From: Colletes latitarsis
Taxonomy: Eukaryota; Arthropoda; Insecta; Hymenoptera; Colletidae
Length of the DNA: 64,000 nt
Direction: 5' to 3'
Assembly: GCF_051014445.1 (NCBI RefSeq)
Contig: NC_135136.1
Location: 17,936,001-18,000,000, forward strand
Shown here: piece by piece, positions 26,993 to 39,320 of the stretch
Position numbering within the stretch: position 1 is the stretch's first letter
Layout: each line of letters starts with the position of its first letter
Notes under the pieces: generated by a model
The model's database searches: none
What the model saw: the letters and a program-made list of their open reading frames with translations, nothing else
Told to the model about the DNA's origin: nothing
Position numbers and translations under genes: made by a program

Positions 26993-29900
26993 CTGTTTCA
27001 GTGTGGCACCACATTACTGCGTGATCCAAACCAGAAAAAACCCGGGATCCGTTCAACATGTATGTCAAGAATGCGAAAGTATGAGCCTGACGAGGGCAAA
27101 TCCCGGACCTATCCCAGACATAACTTGCGTTATCCTCTAAAATATTGGTCGAAACCAGGTTTAATCGACTACTTCAGTGTGGTACCACATTACTACGTGA
27201 TCCAAACCAGAAAAATACCCAGGATCTGTTCAACAAGTATGTAAAGAACGCGGAAATATGGCCCTGACGAGGGAAAACCCCGGGCCTAACCTAGACCTAA
27301 CTTGCGTTATCCTCTAAAATATTGATCGAAACCAGGTTTAATTGACTATTTCAGTGTGGTACCACATTACTACGTGATCCAAACCAGAAAAATACCCAGG
27401 ATCTGTTCAACAAGTATGTGGAGAATGCGAAAGTATGTGTCTGATGACGGCAAATCCCAGGCCTAACCTAGACATAATATGCGTTATCCTCTAAAATATT
27501 GATCGAAACCAGGTTAAATGGACTGTTTCAGTGTGGTACCACATTACTACAGGATCCAAACTAGAAAAAGTCCAGAATCTGGCCATCAAGTATGAGAAAT
27601 GTGCGAAAGTACGAGCCTGATGAGAGCAAATCCCAGACCTAACCATGACCTAACATGCGTTATTCTCTAAAATATTGATCGAAACCAGGTTTAATGGACT
27701 GTTTCAGTGTGGTACCACATTACTACGTGATCCAAACCAGAAAAAACCCAGGATCTGTTCAACAAGTATGTGAAAAACGCGAAAATATGAGCCTGATGAG
27801 GGCAAATCCCAGAGCTATCCCTAACCCAACATGCGCTATCCTCTAAAACATTTATCAAGACCACGTTTAATTGAATGTTTCAGTGTGGTACCACATTACT
27901 ACGTGATCCAAACCACAAGAAACCCGGGATCCGTTCAACATGTATGTGAAGAATGCGAAAGTATGAGCCTGACGAGGGCAAATCCCGGACCTATCCCAGA
28001 CATAACTTGCGTTATCCTCTAAAATATTGGTCGAAACCAGGTTTAATCGACTACTTCAGTGTGGTACCACATTACTACGTGATCCAAACCAGAAAAATAC
28101 CCAGGATCTGTTCAACAAGTATGTGGAGAATGCGAAAGTATGTGTCTGATGACGGCAAATCCCAGGCCTAACCTAGACATAATATGCGTTATCCTCTAAA
28201 ATATTGATCGAAACCAGGTTAAATGGACTGTTTCAGTGTGGTACCACATTACTACAGGATCCAAACTAGAAAAAGTCCAGAATCTGGCCATCAAGTATGA
28301 GAAATGTGCGAAAGTACGAGCCTGATGAGAGCAAATCCCAGACCTAACCATGACCTAACATGCGTTATTCTCTAAAATATTGATCGAAACCAGGTTTAAT
28401 GGACTGTTTCAGTGTGGTACCACTTTACTACGTGATCCAAACCAGAAAAAACCCAGGATCTGTTCAACAAGTACGTGAAAAACGCGAAACTATGAGCATG
28501 ATGAGGGCAAATCACAGACCTATCCCAGACCTAACATGCGTTATTCTCTAAAATATTTATCAAGACCAGGTTTAATTGAATGTTTCAGTGTGGTACCACA
28601 TTACTACGTGATCCAAACCACAAAAAACCCAGGATCTGCTCAACATGTATGTGGAAAATGCGAAAGTATGTGTCTGATGAGGGCAATTCCCAGGCCTAAC
28701 CTAGACATAACATGCGTTGTCCTCTAAAATATTGATCGAAACCAGGTTTAATCGACTGTTTCAGTGTGGTACCACATTACTACCTGATCCAAACCAGAAA
28801 AATACCCAGGATCTGTTCAACAAGTATGTGAAGAACGCGAAAATATGACCCTGATGAGGGCAAATCCCAGACCTATCCCAGACCTAACTTGCGTTGTCCT
28901 CTAAAATATTCATGGAATCCAGGTTTAATTGACTGTTTCAGTGTGGCACCACATTACTGCGTGATCCAAACCAGAAAAAACCCGGGATCCGTTCAACATG
29001 TATGTGAAGATTGCGAAAGTATGAGCCTGACGAGGGCAAATCCCGGACCTATCCCAGACATAACTTGCGTTATCCTCTAAAATATTGGTCGAAACCAGGT
29101 TTAATCGACTACTTCAGTGTGGTACCACATTACTACGTGATCCAAACCAGAAAAATACCCAGGATCTGTTCAACAAGTATGTGGAGAATGCGAAAGTATG
29201 TGTCTGATGACGGCAAATCCCAGGCCTAACCTAGACATAATATGCGTTATCCTCTAAAATATTGATCGAAACCAGGTTAAATGGACTGTTTCAGTGTGGT
29301 ACCACATTACTACAGGATCCAAACTAGAAAAAGTCCAGAATCTGGCCATCAAGTATGAGAAATGTGCGAAAGTACGAGCCTGATGAGAGCAAATCCCAGA
29401 CCTAACCATGACCTAACATGCGTTATTCTCTAAAATATTGATCGAAACCAGGTTTAATGGACTGTTTCAGTGTGGTACCACTTTACTACGTGATCCAAAC
29501 CAGAAAAAACCCAGGATCTGTTCAACAAGTATGTGAAAAACGCGAAACTATGAGCATGATGAGGGCAAATCACAGACCTATCCCAGACCTAACATGCGTT
29601 ATTCTCTAAAATATTTATCAAGACCAGGTTTAATTGAATGTTTCAGTGTGGTACCACATTACTACGTGATCCAAACCACAAAAAACCCAGGATCTGTTCA
29701 ACATGTATGTGGAAAATGCGAAAGTATGTGTCTGATGAGGGCAAATCCCAGGCCTAACCTAGATCTAACATGCGTTATCCTCAAAAATATTGATCGAAAA
29801 CAGGTTTAATGGACTTTTTCAGTGTGGTACCACATCACTACGTGATCCAAACCAGAAAAATACCCAGGATCCGTTCAACAAGTATGTGAAGCATGCGAAA

Positions 29901-30695
29901 GTATGTGTCTGATGAGGGCAAATCCCAGGACTAACCTAGACCTAACATGCGTTACCCTCTAAAGTATTGATCGAAAACAGGTTTAATCGACTATTTCAGT
30001 GTGGTACCACATTACTGCGTGACCAAACCAGAAAAATACCCAGTATCTGTTCAACAAGTATGTGAAGAACGCGGAAATATGACCCTGATGAGGGCAAATC
30101 CCAGGCCTAACCTAGACATAATATGCGTTATCCTCTAAAATATTGATCCAAACCAGGTTAAATGGACTGTTTCAGTGTGGTACCACTTTTCTACGTGATC
30201 CAAACCAGAAAAAACCCAGGATCTGATCAACAAGTATGTGAAAAACGCGAAACTATCAGCATGATGAGGGCAAATCACAGACCTATCCCAGACCTAACAT
30301 GCGTTATTCTCTAAAATATTGATCGAAACCAGGTTTAATCGACTGTTTCAGTGTGGTACCACATTACTACCTGATCCAAACCAGAAAAATACCCAGGATC
30401 TGTTCAACAAGTATGTGAAGAACGCGAAAATATGACCCTGATGAAGGCAAATCCCAGGCCTAACCTAGACATAATATGCGTTATCCTCTAAAATATTGAT
30501 CGAAACCAGGTTAAATGGACTGTTTCAGTGTGGTACCACTTTTCTACGTGATCCAAACCAGAAAAAACCCAGGATCTGATCAACAAGTATGTGAAAAACG
30601 CGAAACTATCAGCATGATGAGGGCAAATCACAGACCTATCCCAGACCTAACATGCGTTATTCTCTAAAATATTGATCGAAACCAGGTTTAATCGA
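26993..30695 (+). repeat. 21-monomer higher-order unit, copy 2 (3,703 bp)
   Basis: This copy is near-identical to the preceding unit. In the parts I compared directly I noted a single change, AAGTACGTGAAAAACGCG near 28,470 for AAGTATGTGAAAAACGCG near 24,770. Past about 30,710 the sequence moves into class C-bearing domain 3. Such closeness implies recent unequal exchange or, less likely, an assembly duplication. Confidence 0.9.
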
Positions 30696-31329
30696 CTGTT
30701 TCAGTGTGGTACCACATTACTACCTGATCCAAACCTGAAAAAACCCAGGATCTGTTCAACAAGTATGTGGAGAATGCGAAAGTATGTGTCTGATGAGGGC
30801 AATTCCCAGGCCTAACCTAGACATAACATGCGTTGTCCTCTAAAATATGGATCGAAACCAGGTTTAATCGACTATTTCAGTGTGGTACCACGTTACTGCG
30901 TGATCCAAACCAGAAAAATACCCAGGATCTGTTCAACAAGTATGTGAAGAACGCGGAAATATGTCCCTGATGAGGGCAAATCCAGAGCCTAACCTAGACC
31001 TAACATGCGTTATCCTCAAAAATATTGATCGAAACCAGGCTTAATCGACTCTTTCAGTGTGGTGCCACATTACTACATGATCCAAACCAGAAAAATACCC
31101 AGGATCTGTTCAACAAGTATGTGAAGAACGCGAAAATATGACCCTGATGAGGGCAAATCCCAGACCTATACCAGACCTAACTTGCGTTGACCTCTAAAAT
31201 ATTGATGGAAACCTCGTTTAATTGACTGTTTCAGTGTGGTACTACATTACTACGTGATCCAATCCAGAAAAAGCCCTCGATCTAGCCATCAAGTATGAGT
31301 AATATGCGAAAGTATGAGCCTGATGAGGG

Positions 31330-31858
31330 CAAATCCTAGACCTAACCCAGACCTAACATGCGTTATCCTCTAAAATATTTATCAAGACCAGGTTTAATTG
31401 AATGTTTCAGTGTGGTACCACATTACTCCGTGATCCAAACCTGAAAAAATTCAGGATCTGTTCAAGAAGTATGTGGAGAATGCGAAAGTATGTGTCTGAT
31501 GAGGGCAAATCCCAGGCCTAACCTAGACAGAACATGCGTTATCCGCTAAAATATTGATCGAGACCAAGTTTAATCGACTGTTTCAGTGTGGTACCACATT
31601 ACTACCTGATCCAAACCAGAAAAATACCCAGGATCTGTTCAACAAGTATGTGAAGAACGCGAAAATATGACCATGATGAGGGCTAATCCCAGACCTATCC
31701 CAGACCTAACTTGCGTTGTCCTCTAAAATATTCATGGAATCCAGGTTTAATTGACTGTTTCAGTGTGGCACCACATTACTACGTGATCCAATCCAGAAAA
31801 AGCCCTGGATCTAGCCATCAAGTATGAGTAACATGCGAAAGTATGAGCCTGATGATGG
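31330..31858 (+). repeat. Three-monomer tandem unit, copy 1 (529 bp)
   Basis: The unit is repeated in tandem at about 31,859-32,387. Private marks in both are ACTCCGTGATCCAAACCTG, AAAAAATTCAGGATCTG, TTCAAGAAGTATGTGG, TATCCGCTAAAATATTGATC, AGGGCTAATCCCAG and CTGATGATGGCAAATCC. The shift is 529 bp at each mark (for example GATGATGGCA at 31,851 and 32,380). Confidence 0.88.
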
Positions 31859-32387
31859 CAAATCCTAGACCTAACCCAGACCTAACATGCGTTATCCTCT
31901 AAAATATTTATCAAGACCAGGTTTAATTGAATGTTTCAGTGTGGTACCACATTACTCCGTGATCCAAACCTGAAAAAATTCAGGATCTGTTCAAGAAGTA
32001 TGTGGAGAATGCGAAAGTATGTGTCTGATGAGGGCAAATCCCAGGCCTAACCTAGACAGAACATGCGTTATCCGCTAAAATATTGATCGAGACCAAGTTT
32101 AATCGACTGTTTCAGTGTGGTACCACATTACTACCTGATCCAAACCAGAAAAATACCCAGGATCTGTTCAACAAGTATGTGAAGAACGCGAAAATATGAC
32201 CATGATGAGGGCTAATCCCAGACCTATCCCAGACCTAACTTGCGTTGTCCTCTAAAATATTCATGGAATCCAGGTTTAATTGACTGTTTCAGTGTGGCAC
32301 CACATTACTACGTGATCCAATCCAGAAAAAGCCCTGGATCTAGCCATCAAGTATGAGTAACATGCGAAAGTATGAGCCTGATGATGG
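31859..32387 (+). repeat. Three-monomer tandem unit, copy 2 (529 bp)
   Basis: I saw no difference from copy 1 inside the unit. After about 32,440 the sequence changes to CAAGACCAACTTTAGTTGAA, so the pair is not extended to a third copy. Confidence 0.88.
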
Positions 32388-34249
32388 CAAATCCTAGACC
32401 TAACCCAGACCTAACATGCGTTATCCTCTAAAATATTTATCAAGACCAACTTTAGTTGAATGTTTCATTGTGGTACCACATTACTACGTGATCCAAACCT
32501 GAAAAAACCCAGGATCTGTTCAACAAGTATGTGGAGAATGCGAAAGTATGTGTCTGATGAGGGCAATTCCCAGGCCTAACCTAGACATAACATGCGTTGT
32601 CCTCTAAAATATTGATCGAAACCAGGTTTAATCGACTATTTCAGTGTGGTACCACATTTCTGCGTGATCCAAACCAGAAAAATACCCAGGATCTGTTCAA
32701 CAAGTATGTGAAGAACGCGGAAATATGACCCTGATGAGGGCAAATCCAGGGCCTAACCTAGACCTAACATGCGTTATCCTCAAAAATATTGATCGAAACC
32801 AGGCTTAATCGACTGTTTCAGTGTGGTGCCACATTACTACATGATCCAAACCAGAAAAATACCCAGGGTCTGTTTAACAAGTATGTTAAGAACGCGAAAA
32901 TATGACCCTGATGAGGGCAAATCCCAGACCTATACCAGACCTAACTTGCGTTGACCTCTAAAATATTGATGGAAACCTCGTTTAATTGACTGTTTCAGTG
33001 TGGTACTACATTACTACGTGATCCAATCCAGAAAAAGCCCTGGATCTAGCCATCAAGTATGAGTAATATACGGAAGTATGAGCCTGATGAGGGCAAATCC
33101 TAGACCTAACCCAGACCTAACATGCGTTACCCTCAAAAATATTTATCAAGACCAGGTTTAGTTGAATGTTTCTGTGTGGTACCACATTACTACGTGATCC
33201 AAACCAGAAAAAACCCAGGATCTGTTCAACATGTATGTGGAAAATGCGAAAGTATGTGTCTGATGAGGGCAAATCCCAGGCCTAACCTCGACAGAGCATG
33301 CGTTATCCTCTAAAATATTGATCGAAACCAGGTTTAATCGACTGTTTCAGTGTGGTACCACATTACTACCTGATCCAAACCAGAAAAATGCCCAGGATCT
33401 GTTCAACAAGTATGTGAAGAACGCGAAAATATGACCCTGATGAGGGCAAATCCCAGACCTATCCCAGACCTAACTTGCGTTGTCCTCTAAAATATTGATG
33501 GAATCCAGGTTTAATTGACTGTTTCAGTGTGGTACCACATTACTACGTGATCCAATCCAGAAAAAGCCCTGGATCTAGCCATCAAGTATGAGTAACATGC
33601 GAAACTATGAGCCTGATGAGGGCAAATCCTAGACCAAACCCAGACCTAACATGCGTTATCCTCTAAAATATTTATCAAGACCAACTTTAATTGAATGTTT
33701 CTGTGTGGTACCACATTACTACGTGATCCAAACCTGAAAAAACCCAGGATCTGTTCAACAAGTATGTGGAGAATGCGAAAGTATGTGTCTGATGAGGGCA
33801 ATTCCCCGGCCTAACCTAGACATAACATGCGTTGTCCTCTAAAATATTGATCGAAACCAGGTTTAATCGACTATTTCAGTGTGGTACCACATTACTGCGT
33901 GATCCAAACCAGAAAAATACCCAGGATCTGTTCAACAAGTATGTGAAGAACGCGGAAATATGACCCTGATGAGAGCAAATCCAGGGCCTAACCTAGACCT
34001 AACATGCGTTATCCTCAAAAATATTGATCGAAACCAGGCTTAATCGACTGTTTCAGTGTGGTGCCACATTACTACATGATCCAAACCAGAAAGATACCCA
34101 GGATCTGTTCAACAAGTATGTGAATAACGCGAAAATATGACCCTGATGAGGGCAAATCCCAGACCTATACCAGACCTAACTTGCGTTGACCTCTAAAATA
34201 TTGATGGAAACCTGGTTTAATTGACTGTTTCAGTGTGGTACTACGTTAC

Positions 34250-34790
34250 TACGTGATCCAATCCAGAAAAAGCCCTGGATCTAGCCATCAAGTATGAGTA
34301 ATATGCGAAAGTATGAGCCTGATGAGGGCAAATCCTAGACCTAACCCAGACCTAACATGCGTTATCCTCTAAAACATTTATCAAGACCAGGTTTAATTGA
34401 ATGTTTCAGTGTGGTACCACATTACTACGTGATCCAAACCACAAGAAACCCAGGATCCGTTCAACAAGTATGTGACGAATGCGAAAGTATGTGTCTGATG
34501 AGGGCAAATCCCAGGCCTAAACTAGATCTAACATGCGTTATCCTCTAAAATATTGATCGAAACCAGATTTAATGGAGTGCTTCAGTGTGCTACCACATTA
34601 CTGCGTGATCCAAACCAGAAAAAACCCGGGATCCGTTCACCAAGTATGTGGAGAATGCCAAAGTATGTGTCTGATGAGGGAAAATCCCAGGCCTAACCTA
34701 GACCTAACATGCGTTACCCTCAAAAATATTTATCAAGACCAGGCTTAATTGAATGTTTCTGTGTGGTACCACATTACTACGTGATCCAAA
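34250..34790 (+). repeat. Three-monomer block repeated 1,057 bp downstream
   Basis: This block matches about 35,307-35,847, a shift of 1,057 bp (6 monomers). Shared marks are CCTAAACTAGATCTAACATG, CGTTCACCAAGTATGTGGAG, AATGCCAAAGTATGTG and AGACCAGGCTTAATTGAATG. A close relative of the following region (34,709-36,000) lies near 48,805-50,100, about 14,096 bp or 80 monomers away. Confidence 0.8.
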
Positions 34791-35306
34791 CCAGAAAAAA
34801 CCCAGGATCTGTTCAACAAGTATGTGAAGAATGCGAAAGTATGTGTCTGATGAGGGAAAATCCCAGGCCTAACCTAGACCTAACATGCGTTACCCTCAAA
34901 AATATTTATCAAGACCAGGTTTAATTGAATGTTTCTGTGTGGTACCACATTACTACGTGATCCAAACCAGAAAAAACCCAGGATCTGTTCAACATGTATG
35001 TGGAAAATGCGAAAGTATGTGTCTGATGAGGGCAAATCCCAGGCCTAACCTCGACAGAGCATGCGTTATCCTCTAAAATATTGATCGAAACCAGGTTTAA
35101 TCGACTGTTTCAGTGTGGTACCACATTACTACCTGATCCAAACCAGAAAAATACCCAGGATCTGTTCAACAAGTATGTGAAGAACGCGAAAATATGACCC
35201 TGATGAGGGCAAATCCCAGACCTATCCCAGACCTAACTTGCGTTGTCCTCTAAAATATTGATGGAATCCAGGTTTAATTGACTGTTTCAGTGTGGTACCA
35301 CATTAC

Positions 35307-35847
35307 TACGTGATCCAATCCAGAAAAAGCCCTGGATCTAGCCATCAAGTATGAGTAACATGCGAAAGTATGAGCCTGATGAGGGCAAATCCTAGACCTA
35401 ACCCAGACCTAACATGCGTTATCCTCTAAAATATTTATCAAGACCAACTTTAATTGAATGTTTCAGTGTGGTACCACATTACTACGTGATCCAAACCACA
35501 AGAAACCCAGGATCCGTTCAACAAGTATGTGACGAATGCGAAAGTATGTGTCTGATGAGGGCAAATCCCAGGCCTAAACTAGATCTAACATGCGTTATCC
35601 TCTAAAATATTGATCGAAACCAGATTTAATGGAGTGCTTCAGTGTGCTACCACATTACTGCGTGATCCAAACCAGAAAAAACCCGGGATCCGTTCACCAA
35701 GTATGTGGAGAATGCCAAAGTATGTGTCTGATGAGGGAAAATCCCAGGCCTAACCTAGACCTAACATGCGTTACCCTCAAAAATATTTATCAAGACCAGG
35801 CTTAATTGAATGTTTCTGTGTGGTACCACATTACTACGTGATCCAAA
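35307..35847 (+). repeat. Second copy of the 34,250-34,790 block
   Basis: This copy has the same private variants as the upstream copy. It ends where AAACCAGAAAAAACCC in copy 1 is replaced by AAACCTGAAAAAACCC. Confidence 0.8.
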
Positions 35848-35973
35848 CCTGAAAAAACCCAGGATCTGTTCAACAAGTATGTGGAGAATGCGAAAGTATG
35901 TGTCTGATGAGGGCAATTCCCAGGGCTAACCTAGACATAACATGCGTTGTCCTCTAAAATATTGATCGAAACC

Positions 35974-36149
35974 AGGTTTAATCGACTATTTCAGTGTGGT
36001 ACCACATTACTGCGTGATCCAAACCAGAAAAAGCCCTGGATCTAGCCATCAAGTATGAGTAATATGCGAAAGTATGAGCCTGATGAGGGCAAATCCTAGA
36101 CCTAACCCAGACCTAACATGCGTTATCCTCTAAAATATTGATCGAAACC
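35974..36149 (+). repeat. A/C hybrid monomer
   Basis: The first part, ATTACTGCGTGATCCAAACC, is class A. After the shared CAGAAAAA tract it reads GCCCTGGATCTAGCCATCAA, which is class C. Ordinary class C units have CGTGATCCAATCC before the tract. The switch lies inside the short A-rich tract at about 36,020-36,032, as expected from unequal exchange or gene conversion between monomer classes. Confidence 0.8.
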
Positions 36150-37736
36150 AGGTTAAATGGACTGTTTTAGTGTGGTACCACATTACTACAGGATCCAAAC
36201 TAGAAAAAGTCCAGAATCTGGCCATCAAGTATGAGAAATATGCGAAAGTACGAGCCGGATGAGAGCAAATCCCAGACCTATCCCAGACCCAACATGCGTT
36301 ATCCTCTAAAACATTTATCAAGACCAGGTTTAATTGAATGTTTCAGTGTGGTACCACATTACCACGTGATCCAAACCTGAAAAAATCCAGGATCTGTTCA
36401 ACAAGTATGTGGAGAATGCGAAAGTATGTGTCTGATGAGGGCAAATCCCAGGCCTAACCTAGACATAACATGCGTTATCCTCTAAAATATTGATCGAAAC
36501 CAGGTTAAATGGACTGTTTTAGTGTGGTACCACATTACTACAGGATCCAAACTAGAAAAAGTCCAGAATCTGGCCATCAAGTATGAGAAATATGCGAAAG
36601 TACGAGCCGGATGAGAGCAAATCCCAGACCTATCCCAGACCCAACATGCGTTATCCTCTAAAACATTTATCAAGACCAGGTTTAATTGAATGTTTCAGTG
36701 TGGTACCACATTACTACGTGATCCAAACCACAAAAAACCCAGGATCCGTTCAACAAGTATGTGACGAATGTGAAAGTATGTGTCTGACGAGGGCAAATCC
36801 CAGGCCTAACCTAGATCTAACATGCGTTATCCTCAAAAATATTGATCGAAACCAGGTTTAATTGACTGTTTCAGTGTGGTACCACATTACTACGTGATCC
36901 AATCCAGAAAAAGCCCTGGATCTAGCCATCAAGTATGAGTAACATGCCAAAGTATGAGCCTGATGAGGGCAAATCCTAGACCTAACCCAGACCTAACATG
37001 CGTTATCCTCTAAAATATTTATCAAGACCAACTTTAATTGAATGTTTCTGTGTGGTACCACATTACTACGTGATCCAAACCAGAAAAATACCCAGGATCT
37101 GTTCAACAAGTATGTGAAGAACGCGGAAATATGACCCTGATGAGAGCAAATCCAGGGCCTAACCTAGACCTAACATGCGTTATCCTCAAAAATATTGATC
37201 GAAACCAGGCTTAATCGACTGTTTCAGTGTGGTGCCACATTACTACATGATCCAAACCAGAAGAAATACCCAGGATCTGTTCAACAAGTATGTGAAGAAC
37301 GCGAAAATATGACCCTGATGAGGGCAAATCCCAGACCTATACCAGACCTAACTTGTGTTGACCTCTAAAATATTGATGGAAACCTGGTTTAATTGACTGT
37401 TTCAGTGTGGTACTACATTACTACGTGATCCAATCCAGAAGAAGCCCTGGATCTAGCCATCAAGTATGAGTAATATGCGAAAGTATGAGCCTGATGAGGG
37501 CAAATCCTAGACCTAACCCAGACCTAACATGCGTTATCCTCTAAAATATTTATCAAGACCAGGTTTAATTGAATGTTTCAGTGTGGTACCACATTACTAC
37601 GTGATCCAAACCTGAAAAAATCCAGGATCTGTTCAACAAGTATGTGGAGAATGCGAAAGTATGTGTCTGATGAGGGCAAATCCCAGGCCTAACCTAGACA
37701 TAACATGCGTTATCCTCTAAAATATTGATCGAAACC

Positions 37737-37912
37737 AGGTTAAATGGACTGTTTTAGTGTGGTACCACATTACTACAGGATCCAAACTAGAAAAAGTCCA
37801 GAATCTGGCCATCAAGTATGAGAAATATGCGAAAGTACGAGCCGGATGAGAGCAAATCCCAGACCTATCCCAGACCCAACATGCGTTATCCTCTAAAACA
37901 TTTATCAAGACC
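37737..37912 (+). repeat. Representative class B monomer (176 bp)
   Basis: Class B is marked by TACTACAGGATCCAAACTAG, then AAAAAGTCCAGAATCTGGCC, ATCAAGTATGAGAAATATGC and AAAGTACGAGCC. Members start GGTTAAATGGACTG rather than GGTTTAAT. They occur near 3,571, 4,629, 6,395, 7,807, 12,031, 13,264, 13,971, 16,791, 17,851, 19,085, 20,318, 21,021, 23,846, 24,551, 25,609, 27,549, 28,253, 29,312, 36,188, 36,540, 37,776, 38,654, 42,531, 43,409, 47,112, 50,461, 54,163, 57,863, 58,742, 61,213, 61,561, 62,269 and 62,972. This example ends TTTATCAAGACC. Confidence 0.9.
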
Positions 37913-39144
37913 AGGTTTAATTGAATGTTTCAGTGTGGTACCACATTACTACGTGATCCAAACCACAAGAAACCCAGGATCCGTTAAACAAGTATGTGAC
38001 GAATGCGAAAGTATGTGTCTGATGAGGGGAAATCCCAGGCCTAACCTAGATCTAACATGCGTTATCCTCTAAAATATTGATCGAAACCAGATTTAATGGA
38101 GTGCTTCAGTGTGCTACCACATTACTGCGTGATCCAAACCAGAAAAAACCCGGGATCCGTTCAACAAGTATGTGGAGAATCCGAAAGTATGTGTCTGATG
38201 AGGGAAAATCCCAGGCCTAACCTAGACCTAACATGCGTTACCCTCAAAAATATTTATCAAGACCAGGTTTAATTGAATGTTTCTGTGTGGTACCACATTA
38301 CTACGTGATCCAAACCAGAAAAAACCCAGGATCTGTTCAACAAGTATGTGAAGAATGCGAAAGTATGTGTCTGATGAGGGAAAATCCCAGGCCTAACCTA
38401 GACCTAACATGCGTTACCCTCAAAAATATTTATCATGACCAGGTTTAATTGAATGTTTCTGTGTGGTACCACATTACTACGTGATCCAAACCAGAAAAAA
38501 CCCAGGATCTGTTCAACATGTATGTGGAAAATGCGAAAGTATGTGTCTGATGAGGGCAAATCCCAGGCCTAACCTAGACATAACATGCGTTATCCTGTAA
38601 AATATTGATCGAAACCAGGTTAAATGGACTGTTTTAGTGTGGTACCACATTACTACAGGATCCAAACTAGAAAAAGTCCAGAATCTGGCCATCAAGTATG
38701 AGAAATATGCGAAAGTACGAGCCGGATGAGAGCAAATCCCAGACCTATCCCAGACTCAACATGCGTTATCCTCTAAAACATTCATCAAGACCAGGTATAA
38801 TTGAATGTTTCAGTGTGGTACCACATTACTACGTGATCCAAACCACAAAAAACCCAGGATCCGTTCAACAAGTATGTGACGAATGCGAAAGTATGTGTCT
38901 GATGAGGGCAAATCCCAGGCCTAACCTAGATCTAACATGCGTTATCCTCAAAAATATTGATCGAAACCAGGTTTAATTGAATGTTTCTGTGTGGTACCAC
39001 ATTACTACGTGATCCAAACCAGAAAAAACCCAGGATCTGTTCAACAAGTATGAGAAATATGCGAAAGTACGAGCCTGATCAGGGCTAATTCCAGACCTAT
39101 CCCAGACCTAACTTGCGTTGTCCTCTAAAATATTGATGGAATCC

Positions 39145-39320
39145 AGGTTTAATTGACTGTTTCAGTGTGGTACCACATTACTACGTGATCCAATCCAGAA
39201 AAAGCCCTGGATCTAGCCATCAAGTATGAGTAACATGCGAAAGTATGAGCCTGATGAGGGCAAATCCTAGACCTAACCCAGACCTAACATGCGTTATCCT
39301 CTAAAATATTTATCAAGACC
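39145..39320 (+). repeat. Representative class C monomer (176 bp)
   Basis: Class C is marked by CGTGATCCAATCCAGAAAAA, then GCCCTGGATCTAGCCATCAA, GTATGAGTAACATGCG and AAATCCTAGACCTAACCC. It shares ATCAAGTATGAG with class B against CAACAAGTATGTG in class A, so B and C look more closely related in that segment. Apart from diverged relatives at about 9,590 and 11,170, clear class C units are confined to the part after 31.2 kb, where they are frequent: for example near 31,270, 31,800, 32,329, 33,035, 33,565, 34,269, 35,327, 36,908, 39,204, 39,733, 40,262, 43,962, 49,424, 53,123, 56,825, 59,644, 60,877 and 62,637. Confidence 0.9.
39266..39287 (+). repeat. Internal 11 bp direct repeat within the monomer
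   Basis: CCTAGACCTAA (39,266-39,276) is followed directly by CCCAGACCTAA (39,277-39,287), 10 of 11 bases alike. The pair is present in most monomers in forms such as CCCAGACCTAT/CCCAGACCTAA and CCCAGGCCTAA/CCTAGACCTAA. It suggests the ancestral monomer gained length by a small tandem duplication. The monomer near 9,656 has lost one copy exactly. Confidence 0.85.

Larger units (their letters stand above)
12570..30710 (+). repeat. Domain 2: homogenised A+B block
   Basis: This domain holds about 103 monomers made of class A variants and regularly spaced class B units, with no class C. Class B spacing is typically 4, 6 or 7 monomers. The domain is built of large near-identical duplications (shifts of 7,053, 6,700, 7,758, 5,819, 3,703 and 1,234 bp), so it has been amplified much more recently than domain 1. 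A marker variant, GTGAAGCATGCGAAAG, recurs at about 12,611, 18,430, 19,664, 26,188 and 29,891. Confidence 0.85.

Noticed and set aside
23290..30695. Assembly duplication as the explanation for near-identical 3,703 bp copies
   Set aside because: It cannot be excluded without reads, but the copies carry at least one difference, and similar higher-order structure of other lengths is found through the window, so a real tandem duplication is more likely.
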